A DNA stretch of 64,000 nucleotides from Pontibacillus yanchengensis (GCF_009856295.1 NZ_WMEU01000001.1:1364001-1428000), one strand, 5' to 3'; shown: positions 17,247 to 26,410, counted from the first letter of the stretch. The notes: generated by a model from the letters alone, not told the origin. Program-made: numbers and translations.

Positions 17247-18239
17247 CTATACACTATCTCTCGAAATGAGTCTATAGGATAACGTAGATTTTTCGGAAAC
17301 TTTTTTATTATTTAATTTATCGAGCATTAATTGAGCTGTTAATCGCCCAGCCTCTTTGTTATTGTAATCTATTGTCGTTAAAGAAGGTGTGATATAGGCT
17401 GACATGACGGCTGCTCCAATTCCTGAAATTGCCATATCATCAGGTATGCGATACCCTTGTTCCTTTAAATATTCCATAGCACCTATTGCCATCCGATCCG
17501 TTACGACAAATGTAGCTGTTGGAGGGTTTCCTTCAGATTTTTTCAGAATCTGTTTCATACTCTCGTATCCAGATTCAATACTAAAGTCGCCTCCTTCATG
17601 AATCCATTCGTCTTTCACCTGCAGTCCGTTTTTCTTCAGTGTATCCATATATGCTTGTTTTCTCGTTTGACCTACAGCCGGATCTTCTTCTCCAACACCG
17701 ATGAACGCAATCTTATCATGACCTCGCTGAATAAATAAATTGGTCATATCACAGGCTGCGTGATAATCATCATATACAACTGATGTTACATTCGGTAACT
17801 CTTGACCTAATGAAATGAATGGGACTTTCACGTCTTTAATAACATTTAGTAGCCCTTCGTTCACATTCGTTGCTAGTAAAATAATGCCATCCACCTGACG
17901 ACTTTGAAGTAAACGAATATATTCTACTTCCTTCCTCTTGTCTAATTCCGTATCTGTTAATAAGATTTGAAAGCCTTCTTTGGAGACAACTTCATTGATT
18001 CCTTTTACGACTCTACTTGATGTTTCGGTACTTATTTTAGGAAGAATAATGCCAATAACACCAGAACGCTTTGTACGTAGTGATTGTGCTGAAACACTTG
18101 GCATATAACCCGTATCCTCTACAATTTTCATAATACGCTTTCGAACGTCTTCACTTACATATCCATTATTATTTAAAGCGCGTGACACGGTGGTCCGCGA
18201 AACATTAGCCATTTTTGCTATATCATTGATTGTTGTCAT
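17247..18239 (-). CDS. LacI-family repressor of the sucrose operon
   Basis: DNA-binding regulator, 330 residues. The helix-turn-helix and hinge read TINDIAKMANVSRTTVSRAL, followed by a periplasmic-binding-type sensor domain (VIGIILPKISTETSS, VDGIILLATN). I start at MTTINDIAK because GGAGGAG lies 6 bases upstream; the upstream in-frame ATG would add 13 residues not found in the family. It sits directly upstream of sacPA and the two operators, so sucrose or a fructose derivative is the likely inducer. An orthologue of SacR/ScrR by context. Confidence 0.9.
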   Translation of the reverse strand: MTTINDIAKMANVSRTTVSRALNNNGYVSEDVRKRIMKIVEDTGYMPSVSAQSLRTKRSGVIGIILPKISTETSSRVVKGINEVVSKEGFQILLTDTELDKRKEVEYIRLLQSRQVDGIILLATNVNEGLLNVIKDVKVPFISLGQELPNVTSVVYDDYHAACDMTNLFIQRGHDKIAFIGVGEEDPAVGQTRKQAYMDTLKKNGLQVKDEWIHEGGDFSIESGYESMKQILKKSEGNPPTATFVVTDRMAIGAMEYLKEQGYRIPDDMAISGIGAAVMSAYITPSLTTIDYNNKEAGRLTAQLMLDKLNNKKVSEKSTLSYRLISRDSV

Positions 18240-18480
18240 TCTAGCTCCTCCATCACAAAACACATACACTTTAATCATTTGTTATCTATCATATTTCATT
18301 TGTAAATGTTTGTCTAACTGGATTTTATTCTAACATCACGTCACCCTAAATCTACTTCATAAGTCTGATGTAGTACTCCAACTAATTCTCGATACCACTT
18401 TCATGCCAATCACCGATTCAATATTTTCCTGCTAACGCTACACTAAATTTAGTTCAATAAAATCAAAAGGAGTTTTACAA

Positions 18481-19212
18481 ATGGAGAAACAATATGTAGC
18501 GGTTATTACAGGAGCGTCAAAAGGACTTGGAAAGGCATTAGCATTGTCTTTTGCTAAAGAAGGATACTCATTAGGCTTATGTGCACGCGGAAATGAAGAA
18601 CTAGATGAAGTAGTTAAGCAAGTTGAGGAGTTAGGCGCTACCGTTGTAGCAAACACAGCGGATGTGACACAGGTAAAAGATGTTGATCGATTCATTTCAG
18701 TAGTGGAGGATGCATTTGGTTCCATTGATGTACTGATTAACAACGCATCGACGTTTGGTCCTGGGCCAACTTTACTTGCTGACTACCCAGCTGATCAATT
18801 TGAAGAAGTCATTAGAGTTAATACATCAAATCCATTTCTGGTTACGAAACGAGTACTTCCTGGCATGTTAGCAAAAGGAAAAGGTTCTATTATAAATGTG
18901 ACGTCAGAAGTAGGGAAAACCGGATTAGCTGAATGGGGAGCTTATAGTATATCTAAATTTGGTTTAGAAGGTCTTACAGCCATTTGGGCAGATGAACTTG
19001 ATGACACAGGTGTTAGGGTCAATATGGTCGACCCAGGTGAAATGAATACAGAAATGCATGAAACAGCCGTCCCAGACTGTGATTATGAATTGGCGTTACC
19101 TGATGATGTAGTAGATGTATTTCTCTATTTAGCTTCTGAACAGGCAAAGGATGTGAATGGAGAACGTTATGAAGCCCAATCCTTTACTAGAAAAGGAAGT
19201 GAACTGTCATGA
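18481..19212 (+). CDS. Short-chain dehydrogenase/reductase
   Basis: NAD(P)-dependent oxidoreductase, 243 residues. It has the nucleotide motif TGASKGLGKAL (10-20), the NNAS segment and the catalytic YSISK preceded by a serine in NVTSEVG. AAAGGAG lies 9 bases upstream. It overlaps the next gene by four bases (ATGA), so the two are translationally coupled with the QueA-like and VOC genes. Substrate unknown. Confidence 0.88.
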   Translation: MEKQYVAVITGASKGLGKALALSFAKEGYSLGLCARGNEELDEVVKQVEELGATVVANTADVTQVKDVDRFISVVEDAFGSIDVLINNASTFGPGPTLLADYPADQFEEVIRVNTSNPFLVTKRVLPGMLAKGKGSIINVTSEVGKTGLAEWGAYSISKFGLEGLTAIWADELDDTGVRVNMVDPGEMNTEMHETAVPDCDYELALPDDVVDVFLYLASEQAKDVNGERYEAQSFTRKGSELS

Positions 19213-20246
19213 ATACACTTGCTACCTCATTTCACATTCCAGAGTTCCTTCATGCTGAAGTACCACCTGAGCATAAAGGAATGAGCCGGGACGAAGTTAG
19301 GTTAATGGTGTTACAAGAAGATGAAGATAGTGCGTACCACAAACGTTTTGAAGAAATTGATCAATTTCTAGAAGATGGTGATGTTATAGTATTAAATAAT
19401 AGTAGAACCATTCCCCCAGTTTTGAAAGGGTGCCTAGGGAAACAAAACGTAGAAATCCGTCTGTCTAGAAAAATTTCTACAAATCAATGGGAGGCGTTAC
19501 TACTAGGAACATTTCGTCAAATCAATGTTCCGATTCAGTTTCCAGAAGGACTAGAAGCTACCATTTCAGGACTTGGTTCAGAGCCACCGCTCGTTACCTT
19601 ATCTTTTTCAAAGGGTGGGAGTTCACTGCTTGATTATATTTATCGATACGGTGAACCAGTACGGTATGAATACATTCACCATCCATGGCCGTTAGAAACC
19701 TATCAAACGGTATATGGAGCTATACCTGGTTCTGTTGAAATGCCTTCTGCTGGTCGTGCATTTACGTGGGATTTACTTTCCAAACTAAAAGCAAAAGGGG
19801 TCCAGACCACTTACATTCAACTCCATGCTGGATTAAGCTACTATGAACAAAATCGTTGGCCAAATCCTAAAAATCATCCTGAAGCTTTCAATGTCCCAGA
19901 AGAAACTGCAAGGCTTATCACTCAAGCTAAACAGAATAGTAACCGTGTAATTGCTGTCGGAACTACAGTCGTTCGCGCACTTGAATCTGCCGTTAACGAA
20001 CATGGTGAGGTTAAAGCTATCTCTGGCATTACAAGGCTTTACATCGACCAGAATCATCGCGTTATTACAGTAGATGGACTACTGACGGGATTTCACGAAC
20101 CAGAAGCAAGTCACTTGCATATGCTGACGGCTTTTTTGCCAGAAAAGAAACTCATGAAAGCTTACGGGGAAGCTCTACACAAAGGCTATCTATGGCACGA
20201 ATTTGGAGATATGAATTTAATCCTTCCAGCGGGGAATCTTGAATGA
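19209..20246 (+). CDS. QueA-like S-adenosylmethionine ribosyltransferase-isomerase paralogue
   Basis: A 345-residue member of the QueA family, whose canonical member transfers and rearranges the ribosyl part of S-adenosylmethionine onto preQ1-tRNA. The family frame is clear (DGDVIVLNNSRTIPPVLKG, YQTVYGAIPGSVEMPSAG, VIAVGTTVVRALES, VDGLLTGFHEPEASHLHML, HEFGDMNLIL). It departs from canonical QueA at several signature spots: EMPSAGRAF where the standard has APTAGLHF, and KNHPEAFNV in place of the H-x-MH-x-E region. It is not next to tgt or ruvB but sits between an SDR and a VOC gene. A function other than queuosine synthesis is likely but unproven. Confidence 0.85.
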   Translation: MNTLATSFHIPEFLHAEVPPEHKGMSRDEVRLMVLQEDEDSAYHKRFEEIDQFLEDGDVIVLNNSRTIPPVLKGCLGKQNVEIRLSRKISTNQWEALLLGTFRQINVPIQFPEGLEATISGLGSEPPLVTLSFSKGGSSLLDYIYRYGEPVRYEYIHHPWPLETYQTVYGAIPGSVEMPSAGRAFTWDLLSKLKAKGVQTTYIQLHAGLSYYEQNRWPNPKNHPEAFNVPEETARLITQAKQNSNRVIAVGTTVVRALESAVNEHGEVKAISGITRLYIDQNHRVITVDGLLTGFHEPEASHLHMLTAFLPEKKLMKAYGEALHKGYLWHEFGDMNLILPAGNLE

Positions 20247-20596
20247 ATTGGCATCACGGGGGTCTATACGTAAAGGACCTAGTTGCTTCAAAATGCTTTT
20301 ATGAGCAGATGTTTGAATTTAAGAAGTACACTTCCCTTGCGTATGAGGAGGAGCAAATTGTCATCCTTAAGCATGAAGATATACTACTTGAGTTGATCGA
20401 GGATGAGGAACATCACTATTCGAATTCGCCTCATTTTTGCTGGGAAGTGGATGAGTTGGAAGAAACAATATCACGACTCGCTTCGCTATCATTACAACCT
20501 GTTGAAGGTCCTTATACCGTTTCGGAAACAGGTTGGTACACAGCTTTTTATCAAGGTTTAGATGGAGAAATGATTGAATTGTTACAGAAAAAATAA
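20243..20596 (+). CDS. VOC-family (glyoxalase-like) protein
   Basis: A 117-residue vicinal-oxygen-chelate fold protein with two beta-alpha-beta-beta-beta halves (HHGGLYVKDLVASKCFYEQM at the start; WEVDELEETISRLAS and GLDGEMIELLQ later). The metal ligands would be the early His and the late Glu. It overlaps the QueA-like gene by four bases and ends the operon before a hairpin. It may act on, bind or protect against the operon's product; substrate unknown. Confidence 0.8.
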   Translation: MNWHHGGLYVKDLVASKCFYEQMFEFKKYTSLAYEEEQIVILKHEDILLELIEDEEHHYSNSPHFCWEVDELEETISRLASLSLQPVEGPYTVSETGWYTAFYQGLDGEMIELLQKK

Positions 20597-20630
20597 ACTT
20601 TTTGAAGCATGTCCAAAAATAGCAATCATA

Positions 20631-20660
20631 TGAAAGAGCTTGGAAACCCAAGCTCTTTCT
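20631..20660. terminator. Bidirectional-looking terminator between convergent units
   Basis: Perfect 11-bp stem AAAGAGCTTGG / CCAAGCTCTTT (20633-20643 with 20648-20658) between the VOC gene and the small minus-strand membrane peptide gene. Confidence 0.75.
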
Positions 20661-20670
20661 ATGGGGCGAC

Positions 20671-20847
20671 CTATTCTCCGCCACCTCCACTACCGTCTCC
20701 AAAACCACCATCACCATCAAAGAAACTACCACCGCCAGCGCTATGATTATCCCTTTGGTCGTCATAGAAAGCTGGGCCACTAGATGCTTTTTTACCAATA
20801 CCAATGGCAATCACAATAACAGCGAAAATGATAAATACTATATCCAC
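20671..20847 (-). CDS. Small single-helix membrane peptide with glycine-rich acidic tail, 58 residues
   Basis: Reads from a GTG at complement 20845-20847, with AGAGGTGA 5 bases upstream, to a TAG at 20671-20673. The first 18 residues are a hydrophobic helix (VDIVFIIFAVIVIAIGIG); the last 20 are Gly/Asp-rich (GDGGFGDGSGGGGE). The good ribosome-binding site, clean hydrophobic/tail division and downstream hairpin support a real gene. Gly-rich tails of this kind occur in TPM-domain and some envelope proteins, but no function is known. Confidence 0.6.
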   Translation of the reverse strand: MDIVFIIFAVIVIAIGIGKKASSGPAFYDDQRDNHSAGGGSFFDGDGGFGDGSGGGGE

Positions 20848-21039
20848 TTTGAATCACCTCTTACTCTTTTCATACGAACGAGATGACGGATTCATTTCAA
20901 ATTTTTGGTAAATTAAGTGAATTTATTATCCATCTTACGTTTTAACAATAGATTACATATTGTGTGTCAAACACAATAACAAGCACTAATCTGCCTGTTC
21001 CTCTGCTTATTTCTTCTCTACATATGGCCGTACAATCTT

Positions 21040-22071
21040 TTATATTTTTTCTGCAAACACAATATAAAGAATAGGATTAAAGGAAACACATTCTACCTGA
21101 TAACCATTGTCTTTTAACCAGTTCAAAAGCAAGGAGCGATCAGCATAATATTCATCATGGATTGCTTCAAGAGCTTCATGGTTCTCATCTTCCTCGTACT
21201 TGGCTAGCTTCGCATTTCGATCATACTCATCTTCGAACATGAGGTCAGCTATAGCAATACGTCCATTCTTTCCTATAACACGGTCCATCTCTTTAAGTGC
21301 CAATAGTTTTTGTGTATCAGGAATGTGATGAAGAGCATAACTCGTCACAATGAAATCAGCTTGCCCATCCATTAATGGTAGAGCTAAAAAGTGACCATGG
21401 CGAACATCTATCTCAGGATGCTTTTCTTTGCAAACTTTTAGCATCTCTTCGGACTGATCTACTCCAATCATCTCAACATCCTTTTCCAAAAATAGAGATG
21501 CCAAGTTACCCGTACCTGTACCAATATCTACTCCTATTTCATCTGGCATCGGTGAAATAAACGACTCCACCTTAACTAACGCTTCATGGTAATGCTCATG
21601 TACGTTAAAACGATATCCAGTCGTTTTAATGTTTTCATCATAGTCGTGAGCTTGATTATCGAAATTCCATTTATCTTCCCAGTCATTCCGTATTTGTTTT
21701 AACTCTTTTAGTTGTTTGGAAAGTTTGAAAAGATCTTCAGCAGCTAGATTATGCTCTTTTTGCTTTTCAAGCATGTCATCAACTGTCGTAATCATATCCT
21801 TCATTTGGAGCCACTGTTCATAAAGGGCAGATCGTTGAACGTTTAAATAAGTTTCGATCTCATTCCCATTTTCAAGAGCTTCTTTTATTTGACTAGTTGA
21901 CATTCCGATCTCACGAAGAGCCAGAATTGCCTGTAACCGCCATAAATGTGTTTCATTGTAATACCGATACTCATTTTCTCCTTTTTCCGGCTGAATGAGC
22001 CCCTTTTCTTCGTAAAACCGAATCGTTCTCGGGGTTGTATGTAATTGATTAGCTGCTTCTTTTATTTTCAT
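21040..22071 (-). CDS. MerR regulator fused to a SAM-dependent methyltransferase
   Basis: A 343-residue fusion. Residues 1-70 are a MerR winged helix (KIKEAANQLHTTPRTIRFYE, then YRYYNETHLWRL) with a coiled coil to about 130. Residues 150-343 are a class I methyltransferase with motif I VDIGTGTGNLASLF (181-194), motif II IGVDQSEEM and motif IV FIVTSYALHHI, as in ubiE/YrrT-type enzymes. GGGAGGAAG precedes the ATG. The promoter has the 19-bp spacer typical of MerR-controlled genes. The methyltransferase domain probably takes the place of the usual effector-binding domain; substrate unknown. Confidence 0.88.
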   Translation of the reverse strand: MKIKEAANQLHTTPRTIRFYEEKGLIQPEKGENEYRYYNETHLWRLQAILALREIGMSTSQIKEALENGNEIETYLNVQRSALYEQWLQMKDMITTVDDMLEKQKEHNLAAEDLFKLSKQLKELKQIRNDWEDKWNFDNQAHDYDENIKTTGYRFNVHEHYHEALVKVESFISPMPDEIGVDIGTGTGNLASLFLEKDVEMIGVDQSEEMLKVCKEKHPEIDVRHGHFLALPLMDGQADFIVTSYALHHIPDTQKLLALKEMDRVIGKNGRIAIADLMFEDEYDRNAKLAKYEEDENHEALEAIHDEYYADRSLLLNWLKDNGYQVECVSFNPILYIVFAEKI

Positions 22072-22099
22072 GTAACTTCCTCCCTTTTCTTATGTCATT

Positions 22100-22132
22100 A
22101 TCATAAGGGTTTCCGTGACGTTAAGGTAAAGG
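22100..22132 (-). promoter_or_regulatory. MerR-type promoter with 19-bp spacer
   Basis: On the minus strand TTTACC (22125-22130) as -35 and TATGAT (22100-22105) as -10 are separated by exactly 19 bases, the distorted spacing used by MerR activators. The spacer carries an imperfect dyad centred on ACGT (CCTTTACCTTAACGT against ACGTCACGGAAAC). It lies 30-60 bases before the MerR-methyltransferase start, so autoregulation is expected. Confidence 0.65.
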
Positions 22133-22137
22133 AGTTT

Positions 22138-22938
22138 TCATAAAGAATTATTTTGAAAATGAAAATAAGAACTCCACGTTTGGAATAACACCCGTCGAAA
22201 TAATTCGTCTAACTCCCCTGTGATGGCTGTATCATTTGGTGTTACTCCTTCTACATATTCTTCAATAAACGTGAGTTGTTCTTCCATATATCGTTGCAAA
22301 CGTGGCTGCGGTCCAACTTGTTCTTTTTCACTTGCTTCTATTTTCATTTCTTTGATTCGTTCAATATTCAAGCGAAGGTTAGCCGGTAAGTTCAGATCTT
22401 CTACCATTCTGGAAAACTGAAGCGGTGGCATACTGTCATATTGCTTCATCCAGATACACGCCAGTAAAGGTCGTAACACATTAAGATAGTGCTTCACTGT
22501 AACCGTTTCTTTGTTGGTGATATCTTTGTAATTCCTTTTTGCCATGTGGAAATAATGATACATCACCGGTTTCACTGAAAAAACGTTGGGTTGAAGATCG
22601 AATAACTGGGTTGTAAATTCCTCATCTTGTTGATATATAATAGAGGATTGAAGCCACTCGAGCATCGAAGGATTTGATTTGCGAAAAAGCTGCAGTGCTT
22701 TCGTTAATTCCCAACCGCTTAAATCAATCTGATTATGTAATGGTTTTTCAATAACGTCCCTTTTTTGATCAATGGATAGATACCATTCTGGATGCGCGAT
22801 ATAGATGAACCGAACATCGTAATCGCTTGATTCTGAGGCTAGACCATAAGCTCGGCTTCCCGCCTCACAAGCATATAGAATACGGATTTGATGTACTCTC
22901 TCTAATGTGTGGAGGCTATCCAGTATTTCTTCCTTCAT
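22138..22938 (-). CDS. YcgL-type predicted nucleotidyltransferase
   Basis: A 266-residue cytoplasmic protein of the RlaP/YcgL nucleotidyltransferase family. The catalytic motif is ACEAGSRAYGLASESSDYDV, giving GS and the D-x-D pair; RFIYIAHPEWYLSI and SNPSMLEWL are also family-typical. The start MKEEILD is chosen because AAGGAGGTG lies 6 bases upstream. The gene lies between nrdF and the MerR fusion with a separate terminator upstream, so it is probably not part of the nrd operon. Substrate unknown. Confidence 0.82.
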   Translation of the reverse strand: MKEEILDSLHTLERVHQIRILYACEAGSRAYGLASESSDYDVRFIYIAHPEWYLSIDQKRDVIEKPLHNQIDLSGWELTKALQLFRKSNPSMLEWLQSSIIYQQDEEFTTQLFDLQPNVFSVKPVMYHYFHMAKRNYKDITNKETVTVKHYLNVLRPLLACIWMKQYDSMPPLQFSRMVEDLNLPANLRLNIERIKEMKIEASEKEQVGPQPRLQRYMEEQLTFIEEYVEGVTPNDTAITGELDELFRRVLFQTWSSYFHFQNNSL

Positions 22939-22986
22939 CTTCCACACCTCCTTATCTTTTTTCTTATTGTACCATTCTAAAACACA

Positions 22987-23013
22987 TAAAAAACCCCGCA
23001 GTTGTTGCGGGGT
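22987..23013 (-). terminator. Terminator of nrdEF
   Basis: GC-rich stem AACCCCGCA / TGCGGGGTT (22991-22999 with 23005-23013) with Us on the minus strand, 11 bases after the nrdF stop. Confidence 0.92.
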
Positions 23014-23023
23014 TCATGCTACC

Positions 23024-24070
23024 TTATAGATCATCAAATCCATTGTCCTGGTAATTGACTTTCGTATATTGGCGAGACTTTTGTTCAAAGAAATCGGATT
23101 TTCCACTATTCACATCTTCATAAGCGCGGATCCATTTTAGTGGGTTCTTTTTATAATCCTGGAATGGTTTCCCTGCACCAAGTTCCTTGCATCGTTTATT
23201 CGCCATAAATTTAATATAGGCATCTAGCTCTGACATCGATAATCCATCAAAATCATCCCCGATGATATAAGATGCCCATTTAATCTCAAGCTCAGCTGCT
23301 TTGTGGAATGTGTCGGTAACAAACTGAAGCATCTCTGCTCGGTCAATCTCCGGATGTTCCTCTAATGTTTCTTTAAATATATGGACAAATAGGTTCACAT
23401 GAAGCTGTTCATCGCGATTGATATAGTTAATCATCGTACTCGTTGATACCATTTTCTGATTGCGTGCCAGGTTATAGAAAAACGCAAAACCAGCATAAAA
23501 GAACAACCCTTCTAGTACAACATCATAGACAACAGAACGAAGAAACGATTCTGGTGTCGGCTTTTCAACAAATTCCTTATACCCATTCGCTATAAACTCA
23601 TTTCGCTCCAGCAACACCTCATCATGCTTCCAATATTCAAAAATCTCATCTTGCTCGTGTTTGGAAACGAGTGAAGATAATACGTACGAGTAGGATTGAT
23701 TGTGAACGACCTCCTGGAAGGAAAGTACTTGCATAAGAGCTGTTAAGCTAGAATCTGTTAAGTAGTCGGCAATCTTCCCGCTATAATCGGTTTGAATAGA
23801 GTCAAGAAATGCTAGTAATCCAATCACTTTTTTGAACGTATCTTGTTCCTTTTCACTTAATTGCGGCCACTGCTTCGCATCATTATTCATATTGATTTCG
23901 TTAGGGATCCAAAAGTTCGCTAACATATTTTTATACATTGGATAAGCCCACGAAAAGCGTGCATCATCCCAATTTAATACGTTTGAGCTACGTCCATTAA
24001 TAATACCCGTTGATTGATTAGGGGCTTTTGTATCATATAAATCTCGTTTTGATAGAAGTGATTCACTCAT
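23024..24070 (-). CDS. nrdF: Ribonucleotide reductase class I, beta subunit
   Basis: Provides the di-metal centre and radical for reduction of ribonucleoside diphosphates. The 348 residues show the carboxylate and histidine ligands in SFQEVVHNQSYSYVLS and NRDEQLHVNLFVHIF. AAGGAGG precedes the ATG; the gap to nrdE is 15 bases, so the genes form one operon. No nrdI is present here, which makes a class Ia-like (oxygen-activated) cofactor assembly more likely than the NrdI-dependent class Ib; the metal cannot be read from sequence. Confidence 0.94.
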   Translation of the reverse strand: MSESLLSKRDLYDTKAPNQSTGIINGRSSNVLNWDDARFSWAYPMYKNMLANFWIPNEINMNNDAKQWPQLSEKEQDTFKKVIGLLAFLDSIQTDYSGKIADYLTDSSLTALMQVLSFQEVVHNQSYSYVLSSLVSKHEQDEIFEYWKHDEVLLERNEFIANGYKEFVEKPTPESFLRSVVYDVVLEGLFFYAGFAFFYNLARNQKMVSTSTMINYINRDEQLHVNLFVHIFKETLEEHPEIDRAEMLQFVTDTFHKAAELEIKWASYIIGDDFDGLSMSELDAYIKFMANKRCKELGAGKPFQDYKKNPLKWIRAYEDVNSGKSDFFEQKSRQYTKVNYQDNGFDDL

Positions 24071-24085
24071 GATTATTCCTCCTTA

Positions 24086-26356
24086 TTAAGATGAACAACT
24101 CTCACAATCTTCCACGTCCTCTGTTGAAGTCGAGCGCATGTAATAGGTCGTTTTCAGTTTGTTTCGCCACGCTTCAAGATGAAGTTGCAGTAACTCTTTT
24201 GCCTGCACTGAATTTTTCACATAGATATTAAAGGAAACAGATTGGTCTATATGGCGTTGGCGTGCAGCATTTTGATGAATACTCCATGTTTGATCAATGT
24301 CGTAAGCAGATTTGTAATACCAATAGGTTTGTTCATTTAAATCTGGTGCTGTTACAGGGATTTTATAATTTTTCTTTTCTTCAGAGTAAAATTTCTTGAA
24401 AACAGGGTCGATACTAGCCGTACTCCCTGCAATAATAGACGTCGATGAGTTCGGTGCTACGGCCATCATGTAACCATTTCGCACACCATGCTGCTGCACC
24501 TCTTGCTGTAACGATTGCCAAGAGGATTGAGTATAGCCTCTATCTAAAAAGTATTCGCCTGTGTGCCACTTAGAGCCTTCCATATACGGATAAGCTCCTT
24601 TTTCTTTTGCTAACTCTTTACTAGCTTCAATCGTGAGATACGAGATGTTCTCATATAGTTCATCTGCAAAGCTAACAGCCTCCTCCGATTCCCAACGAAT
24701 TCCTTGTACAGCTAATAAATGATGCCATCCAAATGTACCTAGTCCAATGCCCCGATAGTGGTCATTCGTGATTTCTGCTTGCACAACTGGGATTTGATTT
24801 AAGTCGATCACATTATCAAGCATACGAACTTGGATAGGGATAAGGCGTTCAAGGACATCATCTGGTACGGCCTTCCCTAGATTAATACTCGATAGATTAC
24901 AAACAACAAAGTCTCCAGGATTTTTCACAGTAATGATTTTGCCATCATGGGTATATTGTTCCTCCACCGTCGTTGGGCTTTGATTCTGCGTAATCTCTGT
25001 GCACAAATTGGTACAATATACCATGCCTTTATGTGAATTTGGATTTTTACGATTGACTTCATCTCTATAGAACATGAATGGGGTGCCTGTCTCGAGTTGA
25101 CTAATCATAATCCGTTTCATGATATCGATAGCCGGAACGGCACGCTTCGAGAGGTCTGGATTATCTACACAAGCCTGATACTTTTCTCGAAAACTACCTG
25201 AACCTTGTTCTTCATCATAATAATCCTCTAAACTAAAACCCATTACGGTACGAACTTCATGAGGATCAAATAGATACCAATCTTCGCGGTTCTCTACTGC
25301 TTCCATAAATAAATCTGGTAGACTAACACCTGTAAAAAGGTCATGCGTACGTTGGCGCTCATCGCCATTATTTAGTTTTGCGTCTAAAAAGGCAAAGATA
25401 TCCTGATGCCACACATCCAAGTAAACAGCAATCGCACCCTGGCGTTGACCAAGCTGATCGACACTCACAGCAGTATTGTTGAGTTGCTTCATCCATGGAA
25501 TAACACCGGAACCGACACCTTTATATCCTTTAATATCACTGCCTTTTGAACGAATCTTCCCGAGATAAACCCCAATACCTCCACCACTTTTCGATAGATT
25601 GGCAATGTCGGTGTTACTATCAAAGATGCCTTGCAAGCTATCATCTACTGTGTCGATAAAACAGCTTGATAATTGACCATAGCTTTTCCCAGCGTTCGAT
25701 AAAGTAGGTGTTGCCACTGTCATGTACAGATTACTAATCGCCCAGTAGGCTTCCTCTATTAATTGCATGCGTTTGGAGCTAGGTTCCTTTGCCATCAGTG
25801 TCATAGCAATAATCATGAACCGCTCCTGTGGAAGTTCATACAATTCACCATCGTGTCCTTTTGCTAAATATCGATCAGCTAATGTTCGCAGTCCGATGTA
25901 GTTAAAAAACTCATCGCGCTCTGGCACTAGCTTTTGGCCCAATGTATGTAGTTCCTCATCTGTATAAAAATCCAGAATAAATGAGCTATACACCCCTTTT
26001 GCCTCCAGCATATAAATGAGTTCCTTAAATGACGGGTAGTTGTCTGTTGGTGACAGACCTCGTCGTGTGGCAACATCCTCATATAATTGCTTGGCATAGA
26101 TACGCGCACAAATATACGTCCAATCAGGCTCTTGCTCGTCCATGCGCTCGAGTCCTTTCAAAATAAGCTCATTATACACATGATCCTTAGAATTCTCGCC
26201 CTTGTGATGCAAAGAGTTCATTACTGTTTCAATATACTCCTCTACCTCAAGGTTTGGAAAAATTCTCGATAACCCGAATAAGTCCTCTTTTAATTCAGCA
26301 AACCACGTTTCAAATGATTGATTCTCTTTCGTTTTAACTGATGTCATTGTGTTCAT
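24086..26356 (-). CDS. nrdE: Ribonucleotide reductase class I, alpha subunit
   Basis: Catalytic subunit that converts ribonucleoside diphosphates to deoxy forms. The 756-residue chain has SQLSSCFIDTVDDSL-like active-site cysteine segment (GQLSSCFIDTVDDSLQG), CTNLCTEI, VVCNLSSINLGK and a C-terminal redox pair in DCESCSS that is reduced by thioredoxin-type partners. ATG at complement 26354-26356 follows AGGAGG by 7 bases. Expression is controlled by a cobalamin riboswitch and terminator in the 5' leader and probably by NrdR. The symbol follows the Bacillus convention. Confidence 0.94.
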   Translation of the reverse strand: MNTMTSVKTKENQSFETWFAELKEDLFGLSRIFPNLEVEEYIETVMNSLHHKGENSKDHVYNELILKGLERMDEQEPDWTYICARIYAKQLYEDVATRRGLSPTDNYPSFKELIYMLEAKGVYSSFILDFYTDEELHTLGQKLVPERDEFFNYIGLRTLADRYLAKGHDGELYELPQERFMIIAMTLMAKEPSSKRMQLIEEAYWAISNLYMTVATPTLSNAGKSYGQLSSCFIDTVDDSLQGIFDSNTDIANLSKSGGGIGVYLGKIRSKGSDIKGYKGVGSGVIPWMKQLNNTAVSVDQLGQRQGAIAVYLDVWHQDIFAFLDAKLNNGDERQRTHDLFTGVSLPDLFMEAVENREDWYLFDPHEVRTVMGFSLEDYYDEEQGSGSFREKYQACVDNPDLSKRAVPAIDIMKRIMISQLETGTPFMFYRDEVNRKNPNSHKGMVYCTNLCTEITQNQSPTTVEEQYTHDGKIITVKNPGDFVVCNLSSINLGKAVPDDVLERLIPIQVRMLDNVIDLNQIPVVQAEITNDHYRGIGLGTFGWHHLLAVQGIRWESEEAVSFADELYENISYLTIEASKELAKEKGAYPYMEGSKWHTGEYFLDRGYTQSSWQSLQQEVQQHGVRNGYMMAVAPNSSTSIIAGSTASIDPVFKKFYSEEKKNYKIPVTAPDLNEQTYWYYKSAYDIDQTWSIHQNAARQRHIDQSVSFNIYVKNSVQAKELLQLHLEAWRNKLKTTYYMRSTSTEDVEDCESCSS

Positions 26357-26375
26357 CACTATACCTCCTATACAA

Positions 26376-26410
26376 ATAAAAAAACCGCTATTCCTTGAAG
26401 GAAAGCGGTT
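26376..26410 (-). terminator. Riboswitch-linked terminator in the nrdEF leader
   Basis: On the minus strand the stem AACCGCT/AGCGGTT (26404-26410 with 26383-26389), extended by an inner TTCC/GGAA pair, is followed by a run of seven Us. It lies only 20 bases before the nrdE ribosome-binding site and downstream of the cobalamin aptamer, so it is the likely off-switch (transcription termination). Confidence 0.88.

Noticed and set aside
20367..20810. 147-codon minus-strand frame across the VOC gene and beyond
   Set aside because: Antisense shadow of the VOC gene; the real small gene here (20671-20847) is in another frame.
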